Below are positions 10,712-21,595 of a stretch of DNA of 34,497 bases, one piece after another. The stretch comes from Phlegmacium glaucopus (lineage: Eukaryota; Basidiomycota; Agaricomycetes; Agaricales; Cortinariaceae), in assembly GCA_015039465.1 (NCBI GenBank), contig MU130210.1, forward strand, positions 1 through 34,497, read 5' to 3'. The notes beneath the pieces were generated by a model, which made no database searches, was not told the DNA's origin, and was given only the letters and a program-made list of their open reading frames with translations. Position numbers and translations under genes: made by a program. Position 1 is the first letter of the stretch; every line of letters begins with the position of its first letter.

Positions 10712-11540
10712 AATCATTCCGTCTCACAGGGCCGACAAGCCTATCATCAGTGATACTGCAACAGGAGCATGGTCTAATCGTCAATATTCCAACCCTGTTT
10801 CCGGTCCCGATTTTTTTGGTCTTGGACAGAATACCATCAAACATCTGCTCCAGGAACTTCTTAATTCTGATCGTCTGCGTGACTATGTGTGCAAAACTTT
10901 GTTGAGGGAGGGTGTGTTAATATTTCTTCCTAGAGACACGAAGGTCTTTCTCATCGTCTTCTAGTCCTCTAGGAGGAAGGCACGCCGCTGTCATCCCGTA
11001 TGATGTGTTGATGGCTATCGGAGCCTACTATCCTAAAAGAGAGGTGTCTGCAAATCCGGGTGTGCCAAGAGAACACATCATTACTCAGGCTGAAGCGCAG
11101 AGAAGCCAACAGCTAGCAATTCAACAGGCTAAGGAAACTGGTGCTAGTACTGGTTCGTCCTCATCGTGCAGTCCCCAACAAGAAAGAAGTACGTTGTCTC
11201 AGACTGCTACGCAGGGTAACCATGTGCAAATTGCCTTGCCTCCTGCCAGCTCTTTAGAGGGACTAAATATTCAACATTACCAACCTACTCAACAAGTCAG
11301 GCACCATCTCAGGGCCCTGAGAAACGGTCTACAAGAAGTAGCACAAATAACGCCAATACTTTTGCACCATCAGGTTCGGGTCGTAATACTCGAGTGTCCC
11401 CTCAACAGCAACGAGTTTTAGTGCCCGCTGCTGGCTTCTATGCCTTCGGCTTCAGAAGCAATGCCAACGACTTTTGTTGGTATTACGAGCCAGTTTCCTG
11501 TACCTGGCTAACTGACGCACCACATTCTGCTGTTAGCTGA
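10712..11540 (+). pseudogene. Truncated second copy of the TBRG1-like gene
   Basis: The sequence matches 5432-6359: the second half of FYRC (ADKPII, GAWSN, SGPDFFGLGQNTIKHLL) and the Gln/Ser-rich tail, including the intron between them. Everything before the middle of FYRC is missing. A deletion removes the bases equivalent to about 5502-5526, and small indels shift the frame in both FYRC and the tail (for example after QQVRHH). The terminal TTAGCTGA and the downstream sequence are still recognisable. It is not translatable as a functional protein. Confidence 0.85.
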
Positions 11541-11583
11541 ATTCAAAGCGACTCCCCTCATTGTCCATCCACGTTTCCTCGCA

Positions 11584-12023
11584 TTCATTCTTTCGTAATA
11601 TTTATCTATCTCATCACAGTTTTGTTGCAGTTACGTCGCCTCTCTGTTTTTTTTGGCGAATTGAGAGGATTTACTAGCGTGCCTTGCCGATATGTCCGCG
11701 TCCATTTCCTTTTTCTGGGCTTTCTTTTGCTCTGTCGATTTTCTCTGATGCCATCTTTTTATCTTTATTCAAAATCGAGTGTAATGAAATTGCCATAACG
11801 CTAGGCTTCGGAGTACTCTCAGTGATTCTTCAACGTACTGTTTCCACTCAGAGTCCATCTCTACACCCGCCTCAGTCATCTCTTCATGCTTGGGGGGGTC
11901 GCATTCATGATACTCTACCCCTTGGTAATCAGGATGAAGCGCCTTTTGAATTGTGTAGACTTGGATCAGTCGGCTTTGTTTCTTGTAAAAGAAATTTAGG
12001 CTGGTGATGCTTTGTCTTATCAT
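11584..12023 (-). pseudogene. Frameshifted copy of the 112-aa gene
   Basis: Exon 1 (12023 downward) still reads MIRQSITSLNFFYKKQSR with an intact EEMTEAG core. The exon 2 equivalent has two fewer bases in an A-run (near 11708) and an extra T-rich insertion around 11635-11660, which destroy the basic tail and its original stop. The intron is shorter but still starts with GTAC. It belongs to the unit 2 duplication. Confidence 0.6.
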
Positions 12024-12497
12024 TCAAGGGATGTCTTTCGATTGAGAGGCAATAGTAACAAAAACGTAGAGTGGTTATTATACGTGCCTCTGTGGGGACT
12101 CCATCCAATGCAAGGATAGTGCGGGATAACACGAGTAGTATGTGAGGCAAACAATTTTCCTTTCTGTATCGCAGCCATACCTGAACCTGACCAAAAATAT
12201 GGGATACCATTGCTACTATAGGGTACAATGATTATGTGTATAACAGTATAAGCATGATGATTACAAACTTGGTTTCTCCATCTACAATGGCGGCATAGTG
12301 ACTATCTGCACCTTTATTCTGACGCTGAGGTATGTTACACTAATTATAACAATACAGCATACTACATATAGCTACGTTAAATAATAAACAATTAGGAATA
12401 TACAAAAAACGAATCATAGTTTGACTACGGCAGAAAAAGTAAAGTACATATATTCAATTCCGTCTTCCACCCTTCGAAAGGTTACAGGCCCTCACAA

Positions 12498-13698
12498 TTA
12501 AGTTTGTCCTTTCATCTCGGCCTTTTCAGTATCAATCAATTGCATTTTTTTGTTTTTGCGCTTGGCCTCTCGTTTCTCTCTCTTTGCCCGTTGCTTCTCT
12601 GTTTCATCCTTACTCCGCCAGTCACCCCACATCCCAGTTCCCAATGTTTTCCGAATATTGACCCCAAATAAAATCGAGCTAGCCAGCCATTCAGGAAGAA
12701 CATGAAAGATATAGAAAGCGGCTTTTGCACGCGGTGTATTGAGCACGCTTGGGGCAGATAACGATGTCGTTTTGATCTGCATGACTGAGAGGCGGTATAT
12801 ACCAACCGTAATCTATGAGGTGAAATTTATCCCAAGGTGAGTATGACTTGAAAGACCAGTGGAATGTGAGCAGAACTCGCCATTAGACTGTATATCATTG
12901 CCGTGATTCGAACTCCTCGCTTGGTGACGCGAGGCAGTTTAAAATAACCCCACAAACCCGTCCAAACTAGAATACATGAGAGAGCAACTGCGACAGCAGA
13001 GCTAGCAATCCTACAAAACCAAGGCAGTTAGTTGGCATATCATATAAAAAGAGAAAAGACACAACTAACCTATCAGTTGCAGTCGTATCTGCATTTTTTT
13101 GGCTATCGAAGACCTTGCTATAGTTCGAATTCGCAATGATACCAGGAACGGTAGCAGCTAAAAAGGCCAAGCTCAGGAGATCGCCGACCCCACGGCACCA
13201 GGCGCGCACTCGGGGTTGATCTGGGGTATCAGTAGTCGGAGGGGGCACTATCACTCCCTTGGATGCCGCAGCAGGCGACTCATGGTACAGTTCTGGGCCA
13301 TAGGTTGCATTAACAAGCAGGCACCTCGTGAGTTTGACGGCGTCGCCGGCGATTCCGATAAATCCCAACCCGAAACTAATTTGCATATAGGTCGCTAATC
13401 CTTTAGAGAAACGACGTTGCTCATTTCTCGCTTGAACAGCCCGGAGGGCAAATATAACAACCCTGGTGAGTTTGGAGGTAGATCGTCAATCAATAATCGA
13501 TGGTTTTGAGAGACTGGCGACGCACCGTTCGACAGAGAAGGCTATAGTTCCTATGAGGAGTATGCACCGAGACCGCCTATCGATCATTCGATATAGCATG
13601 AGGGGCGCGAGACAAGCATATAGGATAGCAAATAATATAGATGGAGCAAAGTCTGCTGGTAAAGCCGTTCCGCCTACAGGTGCAGGAAATTCAACCAT
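12498..13698 (-). CDS. Seven-pass membrane protein, array copy B
   Basis: Exons complement(12498..12812, 12857..13010, 13070..13462, 13526..13698) give 344 aa with introns of 63, 59 and 44 bp at exactly the positions used in copy A. No stop or frameshift is present. In the first 57 residues it differs from A at five positions (such as S5P and K50G). At the start of exon 4 it has ATT ACG where the others have ATT ATG, so a short unspliced start there is not the real one, which supports the four-exon model. Motifs CLLVNATYGPE, FHVLPEWLAS and GTGMWGDW and the Lys-rich tail are kept. Function unknown. Confidence 0.75.
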
Positions 13699-14049
13699 TT
13701 TCTTGAAAGATGGTCGTATGAGATAAAGCAGAGGTCAAACGCAGGTAGCTTAGGACTTGAGGAAATGAGAATTTTACTTGTCGAATTTAACCAATGGTGA
13801 TGATCTGCGCAGCAGCGAACGTTTCCAGATATCACTGCCTATGATCATGGATTAGGCTCGCCACATATACCAATCATGAGAAACATCAGTGGTTGGCTAG
13901 CTTTGGTCAGGAGGCTGTACTGAATGTTGGAATGATGTGGATCTAGAGGGGGTCCAACCCTGACTTCTAGCCCATGGGTCCGCAATACCTATAACCCATA
14001 CCCATCAAGGATGTATATTAAGAACGACACACTCCCCAAAAGGGTATGC

Positions 14050-14760
14050 CCACTTGACTTCCCAGCAAGCTGAATTTGAACAATAAATACCACTATTAAT
14101 AGTATTACATGTCATTATGAACCCTAGCTTAACACTCACATTAACACCAACGTTAAGGCTAACGCTAGCACTAACCTCCTGACCAAGTACCTACTTCGGA
14201 GTGTCAAAATTATTATTTGAATGCCGAGTTCCGGCATGCCATTTGATAGGCATGTGCCTGTTGATCTTCGTATAATATTTTAGTTCCTATTATCCACGAC
14301 CCAGTGATATGAATCAGCCATGGGATCTACTACCAGTGTATTACCACACTGTATAGCCCAAAAAATAAACCTTTTACTCTGAACCTATGGCTCCTGGACT
14401 GCTCGAACTTCTTGGATTCGAAGTCCTCAAGAAAGGTCTTGCTAAGTTTACAGAAACTCGCTGAGTGGGAAGTTAGCCAGGGCGAAAACCACTTCATCAC
14501 CAGCCCAACGTCGGACCTTCTCTCAGGCAGAGAAGCAAGTTGAGGCCGAAGAATCGGGTGGGTCTCGAATCTCTTCTCGTTACTCAATTCTCGGGTAATA
14601 TCGGACAAAGAAATCGATCATTGGTAAATCCCAATGATTGCGCACAAACTCGAAGCACTTTTGGACTCATTCAATAGGCAGCTCCACCTCAAAGACTCCA
14701 CTAACCGTTTCAAAGTTTGCATTGTCAACTTGAAACCTCAAGCTGCCAACTAAGGTTTTC
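14050..14760 (+). pseudogene. pogo/CENP-B-type transposase relic, unit 2
   Basis: One frame reads LQKLAEWEVSQGENHFITS (around 14445-14505), typical of the region after the catalytic core of pogo-like transposases. The frame then shifts, and 14625-14757 reads IAHKLEALLDSFNRQLHL and ends at a stop after KPQAAN. Upstream (14100-14200) lies a low-complexity run of TAACAC-like words that is also present in unit 1 (10080-10140). No DDE core is visible. Confidence 0.5.
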
Positions 14761-15140
14761 GCGTAGAGGTAGAAGTTCTGTGTTATTTTTTTTACGTACG
14801 TTTCCAAAATTCATTTCAACCATCCACGAGTCCAAGCTGCGGCTGCGGCCAACTTTGACAACTCCATGTAATGGTTACCCAGGGAACCAAATACAGAAGC
14901 CTGCGGTGATTTGCAGATTGATTTGCATAACGAAGCGCAGTACCATCTGTCTTGAATGGAATAGGGTCTTGGTGGTCTTGGCGACAAGTGGGCGCCGGAC
15001 CCGGCAGAGGTGGACAAATCCGGAGTGGCCTGGAGTCTTTCCGATGATCCTGAAAGCTGAAAGTCGGATCAGATCACGTCTTGCTATATCACGATTTTTT
15101 GGTAAGACCGCCACAATTACTGAAAACGGTTATTGACAGG
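14761..15140. other. Unit 2 spacer
   Basis: About 380 bp between the transposase relic and the fucosyltransferase fragment. Open frames on both strands (14717-15136 and reverse) carry no recognisable domain. The equivalent stretches in units 3 and 4 (17640-17840, 21200-21360) are shorter and match only in part. Confidence 0.4.
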
Positions 15141-15480
15141 ACCGATAACTGCAATATGAATACATTGTAGCATCAGTGTGCAGAGTAGGAGTACTCAGCC
15201 ACCAACATATACGCAAGGAAATATAACAATTGGCTGTCATCCACGTTGTGATATCTGCTGCGGAACCGGCGGTTCGCTGTCAACTGAGTACTGAAGTTAA
15301 ACACATCCGCCTAGATCAATGATACCATGATGGACAAAAACATATACTTCATGTCAGTGTCAGATTCTCCACCGTTCCATTATCTGCGCCCGACCTCAAA
15401 GCAATAAGTCGGGTTCTCAAGCTCAGGTATCCATTCCTGATGAACACTTCCGCACGTCTGGCTAACTCAACGTCGACACA
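15141..15480 (-). pseudogene. 3'-end fragment of the fucosyltransferase-like gene
   Basis: 15345-15480 matches the last codons of the intact gene (21590-21725), including the region coding for its final residues. 15141-15345 matches its downstream flank (21370-21590). The copy breaks off at 15480, and the next base starts sequence matching 6996 onward. Only about 45 codons of the gene remain. Confidence 0.75.
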
Positions 15481-15943
15481 CTAAAAATATGGGGTATCAT
15501 TGCGACTAGCTGTGTTGGGTACAAATCTCTACACTGCGTCGACGTCAGACAAATAGAAATATATATTCTTTATAGGTGTGTAACCTTGCATAACTCGGTA
15601 GTAATAAGTATATTATTGTTGGACCCTACTTTACTCCTTGTAGTGTGATTGAGTTTGAGTGTGAGTGTGAGTGAATGTAGCGCTATGACAGTGCCATTTG
15701 AGTCATATCTACTGTTCACCATAGATCATTATTCAGTCACCAGTCACGAAGAAATAATATTGTGAATTGAGAGTCTTCGACTCTTGAGATTGTGTTACAT
15801 AACTATAGCTGTGTTAAATAAATAAATGATTAGGAATATACAAAAAAGCGAATCATAGTTTGATTACGGGCGAAAGAGTAGGGTAAAAATATTCTATTCA
15901 ATTCCGTCTTCCACCCTTCGGAAGGTTACAAGTCACCCGCAAA

Positions 15944-17150
15944 TTAAGCCTGTCCCTTTATCTCGGCCTTTTCAGTATCAGTCAAATGCTTTTTTTTGTT
16001 TTCACGCTTGGCCTCTCGTTTCTCTCTCATCGCCCGTTCCTTCTCTGTTTCATCCTTACGCCGCCAGTCACCCCACATCCCAGTTCCCAATGTTTTCCGA
16101 ATATTGACCCCGAATAAAATCAAGCTAGCCAACCATTCAGGAAGAACATGGAAGACATAAAAAGCGGCTTTTGCACGCGGTGTATTAAGCACGCTTGGTG
16201 CAGATAACGATGTTGTTTTGATCTGCATGACTGAGAGGCGATATATACCAACCATAATCTATGGGGTGAAATTTATCCCCAAGGTGAGTATGCTTGAAAC
16301 TTGAAGACTAGTGGAATTTGAGCAGAACTTGCCATTAGACTGTATATCATTGCTATAATTTTGACTCCTCGCCTGCTGACGCGAGGCAATTTAAGGTAAC
16401 CCCACAAACCCATGCAAATTAGAATAAATGAAAGAGCAACTGCGACAGCAGAGCTAACAATCCTACAAAACCAACGCAGTTAGTTTACATGTCAAATAAA
16501 AAGAAAAAAGATACAATCAACCTATTAGTTGCAGTCGTATCTGCATTTTTTTGGCTATCAAAGACCCTGCTATAGTGCGAATTCGCAATGATACCAGGAA
16601 CGGTAGCAGCTAAAAAGGCCAGGCCCAGGAAATCGTTGACCCTGCGGCACCAGAAGCGGACTCGGGGTTGATCTGGGGTATCATCAGTCGGAGGAGGCAC
16701 TATTACTCCCTTGGATGCTGCAGCAGACGACTGAGGGTATGTTTCTGGGCCATAGGTTGCATTAACAAGCAGACACCTCGTAAGTTTGACGACGTCGTTG
16801 GCGATTCCAATAAATCCCGACCCGAAACTAATTTGCATGTAGGTCGCTAATCCTTTAGAGAAACGACGTTGGTCGTTTCTCGCTTGAACAGCCCGGAGGG
16901 CAAATATAACGACCCTGGTAAGTTTGGAGGTAGATTGTCAATCAATAGTCGATGATTTTGAGAGACTGACGACGCACCTTTCGACGGAGAAAGGTATAGT
17001 TCCTATGAGGAGTATGCACCGAGACCGCCTATCGATCATTCGATATAGCATGAGAGGCACGAGACAAGCATATAGGATAGCAAATAATATAGATGGAGCA
17101 AAGTCTGCTGGTAAAGCCGTTCCGCCTACAGGTGCAGGAAATTCAACCAT
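15944..17150 (-). CDS. Seven-pass membrane protein, array copy C
   Basis: Exons complement(15944..16258, 16309..16462, 16522..16914, 16978..17150) give 344 aa with introns of 63, 59 and 50 bp; the frame is open throughout. It carries the family motifs DFAPSILFAILYAC, CLLVNATYGPE, FHVLPEWLAS and GTGMWGDW. Differences are mostly conservative (for example YACLVPL for YACLAPL and GPETYPQSSAA in the first large loop). The charged tail is altered (KRENKKKHLTDTEKAEIKGQA) but just as basic. The last intron is 6 bp longer than in B and D. Upstream sequence to about 17470 is shared with the other copies. Confidence 0.75.
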
Positions 17151-17459
17151 TTTCTTGAAAGATGGTGGTATGATATGAGGCACACAAGTGAAACGCAGGT
17201 ACCCTGGTAGCCTTGGACTCGAGGAAATGAGAGAATTTTCCTAGTCAAATTTAACCAATGGGTAATGATCTGCACAGCAGCCAACTTTCCAGATACCGCC
17301 GCCCACGATCATGGATTAGGGTCACCATATATACCAATCAAGAAGCGTTGGTGGTTGGCCAGGAGGCTATGCTGAATGTTCGAATGAAGATCTAGAGAGC
17401 GTCCGATTCTCAGGCTGATTCGAGCCCATTAACTTGTCCGCAATACCTATCACCCATGC

Positions 17460-17840
17460 CCATCTGTAAGAAAACCATACATATTCGACTTAGTTCCTAT
17501 CATCCACCAATCTTCTATCACAGTGATATGAATTGGTGACTGGTCCCGGGATCCACTGCAAAAATAAACCTTTTCCGAAGCTAGCTAGGGCGGCGGAAAT
17601 CATTTCTTTTGCATTTCATCATCAGACGTACCCAAATAGACTGCACAGCCACATATCAACAATTGATCATGATTGTACCTGAAGGCCTGAATTCTAGTTC
17701 AAATTTTTCTCAAAGCTTCAAGCGCTTCAAGGCCTGGAGCTGAAGGCCTGACATTGATTAGTCGGATCAGATCATGTTTTGCTATATCACGGTCATGGAA
17801 CATCATCTTTTTGGTAAGTAATAGGACCGCCACAATTACC
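17460..17840. repeat. Residual unit 3 spacer with remnant of the transposase relic
   Basis: 17480-17600 matches the stretch preceding the pogo-type relic in units 2 and 4 (CAGTGATATGAAT, AATAAACCTTTT). The protein-like part has been deleted. The remainder is short, unalignable spacer without a gene. Confidence 0.5.
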
Positions 17841-18516
17841 GAAACGGTTATTGACACTGGCAGGACTGATAGCTGTAATATGAATACGCTGTAGCATCAG
17901 TGTAGAAGTACTCAGCCACCAACTCATATACGTAAAGGAACATAACAATTTGCTGTCATCCAAGTTGTGATATCTGCGGTGGACTGGCGATTCGCTATCA
18001 ACTGAGTACTAAATACTGATGTCCACCTACTATAGATCAATATCACGATGGACAAAAACATCTTCATGTTAGTGTCAGATACTCAAGCTCGAATATCCAT
18101 TCCCGATGAACACTTCCGCACGTCTAGCTAATTCAACGTCGACACACACACTGGACAAATCCCGTTCGCCTCTGGCTATGGGTAGGTCGCCGCTGTGTGT
18201 TACACGTAGCATGAGACTATTCGTCCAGCCCTGTTTGTCGGGCCAAGCGGCGTTTTTGAGTGCTTCAGCGAGCTTGTAACATTGTAGATAGACAGTGGGT
18301 CCCAAACCATTGTGTGAAATGTGAAGTGTTCGAAGGTGTGAGTGGGAGCGTGCTTAGTGAGGGACTGCGTCGAGAATGCGATATAAGCTGGGATAGCAGT
18401 GTTGCATGACGGAGGTAGCATTGGAGGTATTGAGCGAAGAGGGGCAACATGGCCGACTGGAGGAAAGGGAGGGTTGCCCATGTCGTGGTACCGTCCGAGT
18501 CATGTCTCTCGGCTAA
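17841..18516 (-). pseudogene. Internal plus 3' fragment of the fucosyltransferase-like gene
   Basis: 18065-18516 matches 21655-22090 of the intact gene: GTTTWATLPFLQSAML near the 5' edge and, further on, RVTHSGDLPIARGERD and VFIGNGYSSLS. A deletion of about 50 bp removes the C-terminal 17 or so residues, and one or two frameshifts divide the rest. 17841-18065 is the homologous downstream flank. The piece stops inside the coding region at 18516 and is fused to the intron/exon region of the 112-aa gene, giving a chimeric open frame that I regard as accidental. Confidence 0.8.
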
Positions 18517-18650
18517 TTTCTCTGATGCCATCTTTTCCCCTTGATTCAAAATCGAATGTAATGAATTTGCCATAACGCTAGGCTCCAGAGATACTCTCAG
18601 TGATTCGTCAATGTACTGCTTCCAGAGTCCTTCTCTGCACTCCCCTCAAT
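18517..18650 (-). pseudogene. Fragment of the 112-aa gene fused to the fucosyltransferase relic
   Basis: The stretch matches 6530-6660: the end of exon 1, the intron (donor GTATCT here) and the acceptor GATGGCATCAG. It begins exactly where the fucosyltransferase homology ends and fades at about 18650. It marks the left edge of unit 4. Confidence 0.6.
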
Positions 18651-19231
18651 TTGTTTGAAGAAAATTGGCTGAGTCTTAGTGAAACTATATGAATGGTAAG
18701 CGAAAATTCCACTGATTGGGAGGGGATATTTCTATGGACCACGATCCCTGGAATTTTTTTATATCCGTAATCCTTATATAGAAGACGAACTCTGTACAAA
18801 TTTTTGTGGCTAGGGATTGGCTGTAGCCTTGTTCGACGGAGAATTTAAAATGAGCGTGACAATCCTGGTGATCGCAGTTTGAGGTACGCGAGTCCGCGAC
18901 TTGCGACACTGGCAAGGCTCTCTCCACCGTAAGTATATCTAATCATATTTCTAGATACATAGATATATAGAAGCATATGTACCTTCGATAGAAAGCCGGA
19001 AGGCGAAATTGACAAGTCCGAGACGATTTTTCAAAGGCTTTCAAACACCTACCATGTTGTGAATTGATAGTCTTCGAGTCCTGAGGTTGTATAGTAGCTA
19101 TAGCCACGTTAAATAAATAAATATGCAAAAAAACGAATCATAGTTTCTACGGCAGAAAAAGTAGAGTACAAATATTGTATTCAATCCCGTCTTCCATCCT
19201 TCGAACTGGAAAGGTTACAGGCCACGCACAA
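18651..19231. other. Unit 4 spacer upstream of copy D's 3' end
   Basis: 18651-19060 has no partner elsewhere in the window and no supported gene. 19060-19231 matches the 3' flank of copies A and C (the AAATAAATAAAT stretch followed by ACGAATCATAGTTT). It probably carries 3' UTR and polyadenylation signals of copy D. Confidence 0.45.
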
Positions 19232-20432
19232 TTAAGCCTGTCCTTTCATCTTGGCCTTTTCAGTATCAATCAAATGTTGTTTTTTGCTTTGACGCTTGGC
19301 CTCTCGTTTCTCTCTCTTCGCCCGTTGCTTCTCTGTTTCATCCTTACCCCGCCAGTCACCCCACATCCCAGTTCCCAATGTTTTCCGAATATTGACCCCG
19401 AATAAAATCAAGCTGGCCAGCCATTCAGGAAGAACATGGACGACATAGAAAGCAGCTTTTGCACGCGGCGTATTAAGTACGCTTGGGGCAGATAACGATG
19501 TTGTTTTGATGTGCATGACTGAGAGGCGGTATATACCAACCATAATCTATGAGGTGAAATTTATCCCAAGGTGAGTATAATTTAAAAGACTAGTGAAATT
19601 TGAGCAGAACTTGCCATTAGACTGTATATCATTGTTGTGATTGCAACTCCTCGCTTGCTGACGCGAGGCAATTTTAAATAACCCCACAAACCCATGCAAA
19701 TTAGAACACATGAAAGAGCAACTGCGACAGCAGAACTAACAATCCTACAAAACCAAGGCAGTTAGTTTGCATATTAAATAAAAAGAAAAAGGAGACAATT
19801 AACCTATTAGTTGCACTCGCATCTGCATTTTTTTGGCTATCGAAGACCTTGCTATAGTTCGTATTCGCAATGATACCAGGAACGATAGCACCGAAAAAGG
19901 CCAGGCCCAGGAAATCGTTGACTCCACGGCACCAGGTGCGCACTCGGGGTTGATCTGGGGTGTCAGCAGTCGGAGGAGGCACTATTACTCCCTTGGATGC
20001 TGCAGCAGGCGACTGAGGGTACGTTTCTGGGCCATAGGTTGCATTAACAAGTAGACACTTTGTGAGTCTGACAACGTCGCCGGCGATTCCAATAAATCCC
20101 AACCCGAAACTAATTTGCATGTAGGTCGCTAACCCTTTAGAGAAACGACGTTGCTCATTTCTCGCTTGAACAGCCCGGAGGGCAAATATAACGACCCTGG
20201 TAAGTTTGGAGGTAGACTGTCAATCAATAATCCATGATTTTGAGAGACTGACAACACACCTTTCGACGGAGAAGGCTATAGTTCCTACGAGGATTATGCA
20301 CCGAGACCGCCTATTGATCATTCGATATAGCATGAGGGGCGCGAGACAAGCATATAGGATAGCAAATAATATTGATGGAGCAAAGTCTTCTGGTAAAGCC
20401 GTTCCGCCTACAGGTGCAGGAAATTCAACCAT
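19232..20432 (-). CDS. Seven-pass membrane protein, array copy D
   Basis: Exons complement(19232..19546, 19591..19744, 19804..20196, 20260..20432) give 344 aa with introns of 63, 59 and 44 bp; no stops or frameshifts. Donor 1 is GTGTGT rather than the GTGCGT of the others, which is still acceptable. Residue changes relative to B include INRRSRCIILV in the first loop/second span and AQISL for AQIPL before the last intron. This copy keeps the inferred ancestral neighbourhood: a pogo-type relic, then the intact fucosyltransferase-like gene, both further right. Membrane location is predicted, function unknown. Confidence 0.75.
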
Positions 20433-20699
20433 TTTCTTGAAAGGTGGTCGTATGAGATGAAGCACAGAGGTCAAACGCAGATAGCCTTGGACTTGAGGAA
20501 ATGGGAGGGTTTTACTTGTCGAATTTAACCAATGGTGATGACTCGGATCTGTGTAGCAGCGAACCACTGCCCACAATCAAGGATTAGGTCGCCATTTATA
20601 CCAATCAAGGAGCAGCGGTGGTTGGCTGGGAGGCTATACTGTATGTTGGAATGATGTGGATCTAATGAGGGTCCGACTCTGCCATAGGTCCGCACTGGC

Positions 20700-21200
20700 A
20701 ATACCTATCACCCATACGCATCCGCAAGCCAAGCCTTTTGCCTACCATATATATTAGACTGAGTTCCTATTATCCACCGATTTGCTCATCACAGTGATAT
20801 GAATCAGTCCCGGGATCCACTTGGATCCACTGCACTGCATAGCCCGAAAAATAGAAACCATTTGCATTTCATCATCGGACCAATGCTGGTGAATGCTGGT
20901 TTTTCTCTAGCAGAGAAGCACAGAATCAAGTGGGCATCTTCTTCTCTTCTCAATTCTCAGTTATTGATTCAATTGTGGTGTGTGAAAACAGTGAGACAAA
21001 CGATGGGGATGATATCAACGAGGATACGCCCATCGAGTCTCGTCCGAAGGGCAGTACTACTAGTATCGACCTCGGTAAATACTAGTACAATAAATAATCC
21101 CATTGCGCACAGACTCTTGTTGGACTCATTCAGGCAGCTCCACCTCGAAGACGCCACTAACCCTTTCGAAGTTTGCCTTGTCAACTTGAAACTCGGATAA
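20700..21200 (+). pseudogene. pogo/CENP-B-type transposase relic, unit 4
   Basis: In different frames the sequence preserves the pattern DDINEDTPIESRP (21007-21045) and INNPIAHRLLLDSF with QLHLED (21090-21155), ending at a stop at 21198-21200. These correspond to the tail blocks seen in units 1 and 2. Frameshifts separate the blocks, and no catalytic core remains. Confidence 0.5.
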
Positions 21201-21595
21201 TCTTATTGCGAAATCCTAATAACAGAAAAAAGTTAAGTGTATCGCCAACTTGAAGCTGTGACCGTCACAATTACCAACAAATCCCGATGACGGATAAGGC
21301 CTGACATTGATGAGTCGGACCAGACCAGGTTTTGCTATATCATGAACGTCATCTTCTTGCTAAATAATAGGACCGCCACAATTACGATTGATAGCTGTAA
21401 TATGAATACGCTGTAGCATCAGTGTAGGAGTACTCAACCACCAACTCATATACGCAAAGGAACATAACAATTTGCTGTCATCCAAGTTGTGATATCTGCA
21501 GCGATTCGCTGTCAACTGAGTACAGTTCAACGTTAAACGTCAAACACTGATGTCCACCTAGATCAATGATATCATGATGGACAAAACCATATACT

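Larger units (their letters stand above)
10712..15480. repeat. Tandem segmental unit 2
   Basis: In order: truncated TBRG1-like copy, frameshifted 112-aa copy, intact membrane copy B, transposase relic and 3' scrap of the fucosyltransferase-like gene. It starts inside an FYRC codon and ends inside the fucosyltransferase reading frame. Confidence 0.75.
15481..18516. repeat. Tandem segmental unit 3
   Basis: The unit begins with a 28-bp exact match to 6996-7023 (CTAAAAATATGGGGTATC...), downstream of the 112-aa gene. It then holds intact membrane copy C, a reduced transposase spacer and a larger fucosyltransferase fragment. Confidence 0.75.

Noticed and set aside
18265..18573. Open frame joining 112-aa gene sequence to fucosyltransferase sequence
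   Set aside because: The fusion coincides with a duplication breakpoint and both parts are incomplete, so it is treated as a chimeric relic, not a new gene.
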